Source: Halalkalibacter krulwichiae (GTDB lineage Bacteria > Bacillota > Bacilli > Bacillales > Bacillaceae_D). Taken from it: 64,000 nucleotides of DNA. A program made the position numbers and the translations under genes. Shown one piece after another: positions 9,809 to 18,538 of the stretch. Location: contig NZ_CP020814.1 in the NCBI RefSeq assembly GCF_002109385.1, positions 1,759,501-1,823,500 on the forward strand, given 5' to 3'. Under the pieces are notes generated by a model that was not told where the DNA came from, searched no databases, and worked only from the letters and a program-made list of their open reading frames with translations. Every line of letters starts with the position of its first letter. The first letter of the stretch is position 1.

Positions 9809-10399
9809 ATGAATTATGCAGCAACATTTATGACGGAAGCTTGGTTTGAAACAGAAATGCGTACGGTGATTCAACTGAAAAAAGAAGGGCTTACTCGTGC
9901 GGAGATTCTTGAAAAGCTTATTGAAGAAAACACCTTCCAAATGAGAAGTGTAGATAGTATTAAAGCTCGTTTTCAGTTGGTATATAGACGAGTCAATGCA
10001 TTAGATGAAGAGTTATCGAATTTATTCCTACAAAGTCATGCATACGACATGAAGGCAATCAATCTATATACCTTTTTAAAAATATATCGAATCCCATATG
10101 AATTCTTTTTAGAAGTAATTGTACCTAACTCTCAAATAAATCAGCAAACATTTGTAAGAAGTGACTTTTATTATTTCTTTGAGAAGAAAGAAGTCCAGTC
10201 AGAGATAGTGATGAAGTGGAAAGAATCCACGAAGAAGCGTCTTATTAGTGCGATGTTACAATTCTTTAGAGAGAGTGCTTTAATTAATCAAGAAGATAAA
10301 AATACGTTTAAAATTGTTCCTTTACATATGAGTTCAGAACTAAAAGAATATGCCGAGAAGAACGATAGACTTCTTTCTCTTATGGCGACGTTAAAGTAG
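9809..10399 (+). CDS. brxA: BREX protein BrxA (DUF1819)
   Basis: A 196-aa protein, the usual BrxA size, and the first gene of the BREX operon. BrxA is a small, all-helical DNA-binding protein of the DUF1819 family needed for BREX phage resistance; its precise step is unsettled. The N-terminus reads MNYAATFMTEAWFETEMRTV, a typical short lead into the conserved first helix. I prefer ATG 9809, with AAGAAGGTG upstream; an in-frame ATG at 9788 directly touches the GGGGTGA site and is too close for initiation. It ends 8 nt before brxB. The identity rests on position, size and sequence pattern together. Confidence 0.85.
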   Translation: MNYAATFMTEAWFETEMRTVIQLKKEGLTRAEILEKLIEENTFQMRSVDSIKARFQLVYRRVNALDEELSNLFLQSHAYDMKAINLYTFLKIYRIPYEFFLEVIVPNSQINQQTFVRSDFYYFFEKKEVQSEIVMKWKESTKKRLISAMLQFFRESALINQEDKNTFKIVPLHMSSELKEYAEKNDRLLSLMATLK

Positions 10400-10407
10400 G
10401 TGAGAAG

Positions 10408-10953
10408 ATGAGTGAAGTATACAAACGATTACAACGGTTAGAAAAACGAATACATGAGGAAGGTTTCACGACCCCTACTGGAATAGGTAGTGAAATTCCT
10501 CATTATGTATTTGACTATCCACCAGAAGAAGAACTGCAAGTCCGTTTATATGTTCCAAGTTTAATCCAGCGGTCAACAGTGGACATTAAAGAGATTAATT
10601 TATTTCAATTCTTATTAAACCTGTTTGAAGATGAGTTGGACGATCTGTTAGAGATTAGTGAGGAAGAAGGATATGAAGGTATCGTTGATGTAGTGGAAAC
10701 GATGTTAGATGAGCAAGATACATTAGTAGATACCTTTATTGAACAAGCAGGAGAAGCAGAGATTCTATTTATTACAGGGGTAGGGAACTCATTTCCATTT
10801 TTAAGATCAAGTCAAATATTGAAAATGCTTTCTAATGCTGCTTACCGGAAGCCGATTATTTTATTTTATCCTGGTCATTTCACAGGATTAGAGTTACGAC
10901 TCTTTAATCGATTAAACAATGAAGACCAATATCAATTATCACGTATTTCTTAG
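10408..10953 (+). CDS. brxB: BREX protein BrxB (DUF1788)
   Basis: A 181-aa protein of the DUF1788 family, second gene of the operon, with ribosome binding site AGGTGAGAAG before ATG 10408. The pattern PHYVFDYPPEEELQVR near residue 30 and GVGNSFPFLRSSQIL near residues 125-140 are typical of BrxB, as is the end IILFYPGHFTGLELRLFNRL. BrxB is essential in studied BREX loci and is thought to bridge other Brx proteins, but has no known enzymatic activity. It lies 9 nt upstream of brxC and is surely co-transcribed. Confidence 0.88.
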   Translation: MSEVYKRLQRLEKRIHEEGFTTPTGIGSEIPHYVFDYPPEEELQVRLYVPSLIQRSTVDIKEINLFQFLLNLFEDELDDLLEISEEEGYEGIVDVVETMLDEQDTLVDTFIEQAGEAEILFITGVGNSFPFLRSSQILKMLSNAAYRKPIILFYPGHFTGLELRLFNRLNNEDQYQLSRIS

Positions 10954-10962
10954 GGGGATATC

Positions 10963-13900
10963 ATGCGTGTTGAAGAGCTATTTAGAAAGAGTATACACCG
11001 TCCTATAAATGGTGTTGTTCAAGCTGGTCAGCTTGATGAAGGAACAATTAAAAATGAGCTTGAAGAATATGTTATGACCGAAGAGGGTTCATTTTATTTA
11101 GAAACTTTCTATAAGAACTATCTTGCTGTATTCAAAAATCCGTCAACAAATATTGGTGTGTGGGTATCTGGTTTCTTTGGCTCTGGTAAATCACACTTTC
11201 TTAAAATCTTATCCTACTTGTTAGATAATAAAGAGATTGATGGGAAAAAGCCAGTTAGCTATTTTGAAGAAAAAACATCAAAAGATGATTTACTGTCAAT
11301 GATGCATGAAGTAGCGGAAAAAGAATCAGATGCGATTCTCTTTAACATTGATTCTAAATCTTCTTCTTCATCTACTGATAAAGAGCGAATTGTTGAAGTG
11401 TTTTTACGTGTATTTAATAGACATCTTGGTTACTCTGATACACTTTGGGTTGCGGAGATGGAACGACAACTAGCTGCCGATGGGAAGTACGGGGAATTTC
11501 GTGACGCAATTCAATCGATATCTGACACGAGCTGGGAGCAATTCCGTCTAAAAGTTACATTAAGAAAGAAAAAAATAATTCAAGCACTTGTAAAAATAGG
11601 CTATGACGAAGATACGGCAACAGACTTTTTCGATATTAATCGGAAAACGTTTGAAATGAACTCAGAACGTCTTTCACAGTTAATTGCAGATTATTGTGAA
11701 AATCGGGGAAAAGAGTACCGTTTGACATTCCTAGTCGATGAAGTTGGACAATATATTGGTACGAATTCAAGTTTAATGTTGAACCTACAGACAGTCGTAG
11801 AAGACATCGGAAACCGGTGTAAAGGACAAGCATGGGTTATTGTAACATCGCAAGAAAAAATCGAAAGCTCAGTATCAAATCTTGATAGTACGAAGGATTT
11901 CTCAAAGATCCAAGGACGTTTTGCGACTCGAATTAATTTATCGAGTGCCAATACAGATGAAGTAATCAAGCGTCGTTTACTTGAGAAAACAGATGTGGGA
12001 GCAGATACACTACAAACGATGTATGACCAAGAAGAACAAATGATTCGTAATCGTCTTGCGTTCGATAACAAGACCCAATTACGTTCAGGATATCGCTCAT
12101 CGAGTGAGTTTGTATCACTCTATCCATTTGTTCCTTATCAAGTAGAACTACTACAAAAAATCTTTAATAAGATTCGTCATCAAGGAGAAGGTGGGGCTCA
12201 CTTAGCTCACGGGGAACGTTCGTTACTGAAAGCCTTTCAAGAGGCTGGACAGTTAAATGCAAGCTATGATGTAAAACATATGGTCACACTTGAAGAATTC
12301 TACCCTTCTATTCGTGGTTTTCTAGAATCCTCAATCACAAGTACCATTGCACGAGCAGAGGACCGCGCTAGGAATAATGAGGGATTAGAAGTAGGAGACG
12401 TAGCGGTATTAAAAGTTCTTTATTTAATCAAAGGAATTGATGAAATTAAAGCTACTGCCAACAATATTGCAACCTTGTTATTAGAAACCATTTACGATGA
12501 AAGACAACCATTAGAATACAGAGTGAAAGAGTCGTTAAATCGCTTGCAGCAGACAATGTTTATTGAGCAACATGCTGATGGAACATACTCATTCTTATCA
12601 GATGAAGAACAAGAAATTAATCGCGAAATTAGGGTAGAAGATGTGAATCATATTGCGATTAAATCTCAACTTGGTGATATGTTCTTCCGTAAGATGTATC
12701 CTAAAGTGAAGTTTGATTATAAAAAAGATGCGCTGCATATACCGTTTGAGTTTAATAAGCGCTTTGATAATTATACGAAAGGACAAATGAATCACCCTCT
12801 AACGATGCAAGTGTACTCTGTGTTTATGTCGAACGAAGCGGCTGCATTAGAGGCTAATGAAGGGCATTTAATTATTTGTTTAAACGAGGAAGTTGTAGCT
12901 CAAGCAGAAAGTGCTTTGAAGTACATCGAACAAGTACAAAGCTATATCAAACGAAAAAGAACAACAACGACAACACAAGCGCAATCAAGAATTTACGATG
13001 AAAAAGAATCGCAAATCGATGAATTTGCACAAAAAGCAGAAGAGCTACTTGTAAAGTCTTGTGAAGGTGCAAGGTTCTTTATACAAGGGCAAGAGCGTGT
13101 ATTCAAAGGTTCATTTGAAACCCAAACAAATAGTGCCTTAGAAATGCTCGTAAAAAACACATATCGTAAGCTTGAATATGTCGATACACCAATATCATTT
13201 AAAAACCAAAAGGAAGAATGGAAAAAAGCTGTAACAGAAGGGCTTCAAGGGAACCTATTTGGTGAAACAAACAACAAGAATGCCGTTGAGGAGGTTGCGT
13301 TTGTACTCGACGATTTAGCAAGATTGAATGATAAAATGACGGTCAAAGCTCTTTTAGAGAAGTTTCGTGGTATTCCGTATGGTTGGAGTGATCAAGATAC
13401 TATCGGGATATTGTTAGCTTTACTAAAAGATGGAAAGTGTAAGCTGACATATTCAGGTGAACCATTTACTCCTTCAAATAATTCTTTCTTTGACCGTCTG
13501 ACGAGAGTGACAGAACTTGAGAAAATAATGATTTTACCAGTAGTTGAAATGGATCGACAAGTAAAGATCAATGCGAATGAATTAATTCGGGATTTCTTTG
13601 GGCGAAACGATACGTTTGATACGTATGAAGATTACGATCAATTTATCAAAGCTCAACTAAAAGAGCGCTTCTTAGACCCATTAGATGCGATTCGAGATCG
13701 TAAAAGACAAGCTCCTTCACACAATTATCCTTATCCCGGGGATAACATGTTAACTCAAGTAGCGACAGGCGTACAAAAAGTTGTAGCCATACGTGAACCT
13801 GAACAGTTTGTTAAAGAGTTTATCAATTTAGAAGATGAGTTAGAAACATGGCTTAGTAACATCGAACAACTAAATAATTTTTATCATAAATCTGCGATTC

Positions 13901-14580
13901 AACGATTTGATGATGCTGTCAAAGCGATTGAGCAGAACAAACAGGACTTGGCTATTATCCGTAATGATGATCTAAAAGTGATTGAAAATGAAATCAATCG
14001 TATTTTAATTGCAGATGAGCCATATCGTGAGATACCCTCACTATCAAAATTGATAGTTCAATTAAATGAAAAACTTACAGAGGAAGTAGAAGAACAAAGA
14101 CAAGCATCTATTGTACAAGTAGGAAAAATGGAAGAGCGTATTTCATCTACAAAAGAGTTTTATTCAGCTGAGGAATCTATACTTGAATTCATTGAAAAAG
14201 AGGAACAAGAAGTTAAAACATTAAGGAAACGTATTGAGGATGAATCTAAGTTAACTACAATTCGTCTCTTATTACAAGAAGTTCAACATCTTACAAACGA
14301 TATAGAGTCCAAAGCAAAGAGCATGGAAGAGAAGCTTCGTAGACAAGCGGTAAATGTTCAGCCAAGAGATGAGGGAAAAAAAGGACAATCTACTCAACCA
14401 TCGCCACCAACGATGGTCAGGGAAAAACAAGAAAAAGTAATCAGCCCAGCCGTGCTTTCAAATATCTTCTTTAATCAGAAAGCCATGATAGAGACGCAAA
14501 ATGATTTAGACAATGCAATACAAACACTAAGACAAGAATTGTTAAAGGAATTGAAAGACCATAAGTTAATGAAAGAATAG
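10963..14580 (+). CDS. brxC: BREX protein BrxC, AAA+ ATPase
   Basis: A 1,205-aa protein of the BrxC/PglY family (DUF499-like P-loop ATPase). The Walker A motif GFFGSGKS is at residues 70-77, within the family context VWVSGFFGSGKSHFLK; a Walker B-like LTFLVDEVGQYIG lies near residue 255. The C-terminal third is Glu/Lys-rich and probably coiled coil, ending with a flexible Pro/Ser/Gln linker near residue 1,140. BrxC is an essential ATPase of BREX, thought to organise the phage-sensing and methylation complex on DNA. GGGGG lies before ATG 10963. Length and motif order are normal and the gene is intact. Confidence 0.93.
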   Translation: MRVEELFRKSIHRPINGVVQAGQLDEGTIKNELEEYVMTEEGSFYLETFYKNYLAVFKNPSTNIGVWVSGFFGSGKSHFLKILSYLLDNKEIDGKKPVSYFEEKTSKDDLLSMMHEVAEKESDAILFNIDSKSSSSSTDKERIVEVFLRVFNRHLGYSDTLWVAEMERQLAADGKYGEFRDAIQSISDTSWEQFRLKVTLRKKKIIQALVKIGYDEDTATDFFDINRKTFEMNSERLSQLIADYCENRGKEYRLTFLVDEVGQYIGTNSSLMLNLQTVVEDIGNRCKGQAWVIVTSQEKIESSVSNLDSTKDFSKIQGRFATRINLSSANTDEVIKRRLLEKTDVGADTLQTMYDQEEQMIRNRLAFDNKTQLRSGYRSSSEFVSLYPFVPYQVELLQKIFNKIRHQGEGGAHLAHGERSLLKAFQEAGQLNASYDVKHMVTLEEFYPSIRGFLESSITSTIARAEDRARNNEGLEVGDVAVLKVLYLIKGIDEIKATANNIATLLLETIYDERQPLEYRVKESLNRLQQTMFIEQHADGTYSFLSDEEQEINREIRVEDVNHIAIKSQLGDMFFRKMYPKVKFDYKKDALHIPFEFNKRFDNYTKGQMNHPLTMQVYSVFMSNEAAALEANEGHLIICLNEEVVAQAESALKYIEQVQSYIKRKRTTTTTQAQSRIYDEKESQIDEFAQKAEELLVKSCEGARFFIQGQERVFKGSFETQTNSALEMLVKNTYRKLEYVDTPISFKNQKEEWKKAVTEGLQGNLFGETNNKNAVEEVAFVLDDLARLNDKMTVKALLEKFRGIPYGWSDQDTIGILLALLKDGKCKLTYSGEPFTPSNNSFFDRLTRVTELEKIMILPVVEMDRQVKINANELIRDFFGRNDTFDTYEDYDQFIKAQLKERFLDPLDAIRDRKRQAPSHNYPYPGDNMLTQVATGVQKVVAIREPEQFVKEFINLEDELETWLSNIEQLNNFYHKSAIQRFDDAVKAIEQNKQDLAIIRNDDLKVIENEINRILIADEPYREIPSLSKLIVQLNEKLTEEVEEQRQASIVQVGKMEERISSTKEFYSAEESILEFIEKEEQEVKTLRKRIEDESKLTTIRLLLQEVQHLTNDIESKAKSMEEKLRRQAVNVQPRDEGKKGQSTQPSPPTMVREKQEKVISPAVLSNIFFNQKAMIETQNDLDNAIQTLRQELLKELKDHKLMKE

Positions 14581-14587
14581 GGGAAGT

Positions 14588-14619
14588 AGGCTGTCTCAAA
14601 TGTAATTTCGAGACAGCCT
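14588..14619 (+). terminator. Hairpin between brxC and pglX
   Basis: The arms AGGCTGTCTC and GAGACAGCCT (10 bp, perfect) have a 12-nt loop and are followed by CTTCTC rather than a clean T-run. It may attenuate or process the BREX transcript between brxC and pglX. Confidence 0.55.
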
Positions 14620-14640
14620 CTTCTCAGAGGAGGTATATCT

Positions 14641-17600
14641 TTGAACAAAGCAGAGTTAAAAACATTTGCGATAGAAGCAAGAAGAGATTTATTAGAAAAA
14701 GTAGCGCTTCGAGCGAGATTATTTGGTATAGATGAGGGTACAAGCTCCCTGTCTATGAAAGAGCAATTTGGACAGCTTACAGTTAATGGAAAAACATATC
14801 CGTTACAAATGAAACCTGCCTTTACATCTCTTGAAAGAGAGCTAAATATAAAAGGCTATGAGCAACTAATTGAAGAGGTGGCTTATACATGGTTTAACCG
14901 TATCATAGCAATTCGGTATATGGAAGTACACGGCTATCTACCTGAACGAGTTCATGTGTTATCGAGTAGCACAGGAAAAGCGGAACCAGATATATTAAAT
15001 CAATATGTTTCAATTGATTTACATGTAAAGAGAGAAGAGGTTGCTGTCGACATTCGTAAGGGGGATACTGAAGCTGCCTATCGTAAGTTATTTATTGCCC
15101 AATGCAATGCCTTAAATTCAGCCCTTCCGTTCTTATTTGAGAAAATTAATGATTATACAGAACTATTACTACCGGACTTTTTACTTGATAGTGAATCAGT
15201 GATCAGCAGGCTTGTTCGTAATGATGAATTAACGGAAAGCTTTAATGAAGTAGAGGTCATAGGTTGGTTGTATCAGTTTTATAATACGGAACCGAAAGAT
15301 CAAGTATTTGCAAATTTAAAGAAAAACAAAAAGATTGAAAAATACGACATTCCAGCAGCCACACAGTTATTTACACCAAAGTGGATTGTTCAATATATGG
15401 TAGAGAACTCACTAGGGCAAATCTGGCTTGAGTCTAATCCTGATTCACCATTAAAGGAATCAATGAAATATTATATCGAGCCTGCCGGGCAAGAGGAGGA
15501 AGTACAAAAACAGCTTGAAAAGATTCGTTATAAAAACGTCAATCTTGAGGAAATTACAATTATCGACCCGTGTGTTGGGTCTGGACACATCCTCGTATAT
15601 GCCTTTGACTTGCTTTATCAGATGTATGAAGAGGCAGGGTATCCGAGCAGTGACATACCTCAATTGATATTAGAAAAGAATTTATATGGACTAGATATAG
15701 ATGATCGAGCAGCTCAATTGGCTTCATTTGCACTGATGATGAAGGCGCGAGAAAAGTCGAGACGCATTTTCAGGAAGGATGTTGAATTGAATGTAATGTC
15801 GATTCAAGAATCGAACGGACTGGATGTTGATGGGGTAGTGGGGCTTCTTGCCGAGAATGTGGAAGAGGAGAAGGAGTTACATACACTGTTAGAAACTTTT
15901 GTGGATGCGAAAAATTTTGGATCAATATTGCAGCCGGAGAAGATTGATTATGGAAAATATATCGAACGGATTGAGAATGTAGATGAAAGTCAGTTGTCCT
16001 TGGAGAATTATTTAGCGTATGAGCAGTTAGGTTCTGTTATAGCGCTACTGAAGCAAGTAGGAATTTTGTCATGTCGATATAATGCGGTAGTAACGAACCC
16101 GCCATATATGGGAAATAGGAGTATGACAACAATATTGTCGAATTTCATTAAAAATAATTATAAGATATCTAAACATGATTTTTTTAGTGTTTTTATTGAA
16201 AGAAACCTAAAATACACTTTACCTAACGGTTATATGGGGATGATCACCCAGCCTTCATGGTTACAGTTAAACTATTTCAAGGCGTTTAGAGAATTTATTG
16301 TAGAAAATACGATTATTAAAAGCTTATTGTATATGGGACGTGGTAATTTCGGTATTGACTTTGGATCAACTTCTTTTGTAATTAGGAATTTTAAATCACC
16401 AAAATACAATGGTAATTACTTCAAACTTTACAGACGATTATTCCAATATATAGATACAGAGGATATTGAAAGTATATTTATAAAAAGTATTAATGTGGAA
16501 AATTATATACACTGTTTTGATGCAAATAAAGAATCGAGTTATCAAAAAATTAAATTTACGTTTAACCAAAATAATTTTAAAAAAATACCCAATACTCCAT
16601 TTTCATTTTGGGTAAGTAATCAAGTTATTGGAGTTTTTAGTAATAGTAGACAATTAGCCGAAATAGCTGAACCAAGGGCAGGTCTGCAAACGGGAGAAAA
16701 TGAAAAATTTGTTAGGCAGTGGTACGAGATACCTTTTAATAAAATGGGTATAGGAATGGGCGATAGAGAAACAGCAAAAAATAGTGAATTAAAGTGGTTT
16801 CCTTATAATAAAGGTGGGAATTATCGCAAATGGTATGGGAATTTTGAAAATGTAGTAAACTGGTATAACGATGGAATTGATATTAAAGAAGATAAGCTTT
16901 ATAAATTGTCAATTGGAAAGTGTCTAGAAAGTAACTCAAAACCTAAGAATATTCAATATTATTTTCGTGAAAGTATAACATGGTCATTTGTTAGTTCTGG
17001 TAGCTTTGGTGTTAGATATTCACCCAAAGGTTCAATTTTTGACATTGGTGGTTCGTCTGTTTTTCCAAATAAGAAAGACATTTTATATATAACTGCGTTT
17101 CTAAACTCAAAGGTAGCATACACCTTTTTAAAAATTCAAAATGACACGATGAATTTTCAAGTTGGAAACATTGCAAGCCTACCAATTAGAACTATAGAGG
17201 GGGAGCTCCTCGAAAAAGTTAATTTTCTTGCTCAAAATTGCATTGATATCTCAAAAAGTGACTGGAATTCTTATGAAATATCCTGGGACTTTGCAAGGCA
17301 TAAATTAATAAGTTTACAGGAAGAAAGTTTATTAATAAGTAATTCCTTTTTAAGGTTAGAAAAGTATTTGAAAGAAAACTTCAATAAATTAAAAGACTTT
17401 GAAGAAGAATTAAACCTAATTTTTATAGATCTATATGGATTAGTAAAAGAACTTAATCCCAAAGTTAACGACGAGGAAATTACACTAACACATCCAAATA
17501 GAGAGCTTGATACTAAATCCTTCCTTTCCTACTTCATCGGCTGTATGATGGGACGTTATTCATTAGACGTTGAAGGACTTGCTTATGCTGGTGGTGAGTG

Positions 17601-18219
17601 GGATGAATCAAAGTACCAAACATTCAACCCAAACAACCATGGGTTAGTACTAATAACAGACGATCGTTACTTTGACGATGACATCATCACGCGCTTACGT
17701 GAATTCTTATCTGTTGCTTTCAGCCCTGAAACTGTCGATGAGAACATAGAGTGGATTGCAGAGTCGTTGACAATGAAGAAAAACGAACCTGCTGAAGAGC
17801 GGTTGCGTCGTTATTTTATCGATGAATTTTTCAAAGACCATGTCAAGATTTATCAAAAGCGACCGATCTATTGGCTTGTTGATTCTGGTAAACAAAAGGG
17901 CTTGCGTACACTTGTTTACTTGCACCGTTATCAACCAGACACAATGGCGACGATTCGATTTGAGCATTTACAAGAAATACAAGCAAAGTATAACAATGAA
18001 ATCTCATCCATTGATAGTCGTATCGTAAACCCTAGCTTAAGTGCAACAGAAAAGAGGGAATTAGATAAGAAAAAGACTCTCTTCCAGAAACGTTTAGATG
18101 AGTTAGTGGAATTTGATAAAGACCTTGCGATGTATGCAAATGAGCAAATTGCGATTGACTTAGATGATGGTGTGAAAGTGAATTACGATAAATTTAAAGA
18201 GGTATTAGCAAAGATATAG
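14641..18219 (+). CDS. pglX: BREX adenine methyltransferase PglX
   Basis: A 1,192-aa BREX-1 type site-specific DNA adenine-N6 methyltransferase. It uses a TTG start with AGAGGAGG upstream. The SAM-binding motif DPCVGSGH is at residues 309-316 and the catalytic NPPY at 486-489; both are intact. The large middle region (about 500-900) is more AT-rich and variable, as expected for the target-recognition part. The C-terminal part (about 960-1192) is again conserved. PglX marks host DNA at a 6-bp asymmetric site so BREX can tell phage from self; the site itself cannot be read from sequence. Confidence 0.94.
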   Translation: MNKAELKTFAIEARRDLLEKVALRARLFGIDEGTSSLSMKEQFGQLTVNGKTYPLQMKPAFTSLERELNIKGYEQLIEEVAYTWFNRIIAIRYMEVHGYLPERVHVLSSSTGKAEPDILNQYVSIDLHVKREEVAVDIRKGDTEAAYRKLFIAQCNALNSALPFLFEKINDYTELLLPDFLLDSESVISRLVRNDELTESFNEVEVIGWLYQFYNTEPKDQVFANLKKNKKIEKYDIPAATQLFTPKWIVQYMVENSLGQIWLESNPDSPLKESMKYYIEPAGQEEEVQKQLEKIRYKNVNLEEITIIDPCVGSGHILVYAFDLLYQMYEEAGYPSSDIPQLILEKNLYGLDIDDRAAQLASFALMMKAREKSRRIFRKDVELNVMSIQESNGLDVDGVVGLLAENVEEEKELHTLLETFVDAKNFGSILQPEKIDYGKYIERIENVDESQLSLENYLAYEQLGSVIALLKQVGILSCRYNAVVTNPPYMGNRSMTTILSNFIKNNYKISKHDFFSVFIERNLKYTLPNGYMGMITQPSWLQLNYFKAFREFIVENTIIKSLLYMGRGNFGIDFGSTSFVIRNFKSPKYNGNYFKLYRRLFQYIDTEDIESIFIKSINVENYIHCFDANKESSYQKIKFTFNQNNFKKIPNTPFSFWVSNQVIGVFSNSRQLAEIAEPRAGLQTGENEKFVRQWYEIPFNKMGIGMGDRETAKNSELKWFPYNKGGNYRKWYGNFENVVNWYNDGIDIKEDKLYKLSIGKCLESNSKPKNIQYYFRESITWSFVSSGSFGVRYSPKGSIFDIGGSSVFPNKKDILYITAFLNSKVAYTFLKIQNDTMNFQVGNIASLPIRTIEGELLEKVNFLAQNCIDISKSDWNSYEISWDFARHKLISLQEESLLISNSFLRLEKYLKENFNKLKDFEEELNLIFIDLYGLVKELNPKVNDEEITLTHPNRELDTKSFLSYFIGCMMGRYSLDVEGLAYAGGEWDESKYQTFNPNNHGLVLITDDRYFDDDIITRLREFLSVAFSPETVDENIEWIAESLTMKKNEPAEERLRRYFIDEFFKDHVKIYQKRPIYWLVDSGKQKGLRTLVYLHRYQPDTMATIRFEHLQEIQAKYNNEISSIDSRIVNPSLSATEKRELDKKKTLFQKRLDELVEFDKDLAMYANEQIAIDLDDGVKVNYDKFKEVLAKI

Positions 18220-18234
18220 AAAGGTTCACCCTAA

Positions 18235-18501
18235 ATGTCAAAAAGTATATACCTGAAGAAGAAAGTTCCGATTTTGTTTTATTTTAACAGAACAGGAGAT
18301 TACGAACTAGAAAGTATCAACATAGAGGCTGATAATAGTTCAGTTGTACGATGGAGAGATTTAAGAAGGACCTCAACCTATAAAAATACAGTAGAAAAGG
18401 CAAAGCTTACAATAAGTGCTTTGCCTTTTCTTGCGAGATTTTATATATCAATAATGATACAATATAAGGAATTAACACTTAATTTTGACATTCAATTGTA
18501 A
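18235..18501 (+). CDS. Small hypothetical ORF between pglX and pglZ
   Basis: An 88-codon frame with a weak ribosome binding site (AAAGG, poor spacing). Its sequence matches no family I know, and its second half overlaps the hairpin at 18393-18431, whose arms dictate the residues there. It is probably either the decayed end of a gene or chance, rather than a BREX component. Confidence 0.25.
   Translation: MSKSIYLKKKVPILFYFNRTGDYELESINIEADNSSVVRWRDLRRTSTYKNTVEKAKLTISALPFLARFYISIMIQYKELTLNFDIQL
18393..18431 (+). terminator. Terminator-like hairpin between pglX and pglZ
   Basis: The arms AGAAAAGGCAAAGC and GCTTTGCCTTTTCT pair over 14 bp with an 11-nt loop; the T-rich arm ends in TTTTCTT. It would split BREX into two transcripts, as I recall was described for the B. 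cereus locus. Confidence 0.65.
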
Positions 18502-18538
18502 ATTATAGATGAACAACTACCTAGTTCGAGGTGATTAT

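Noticed and set aside
18235..18501. An additional BREX component between pglX and pglZ
   Set aside because: Weak start site, no family match and its second half is forced by a terminator hairpin.
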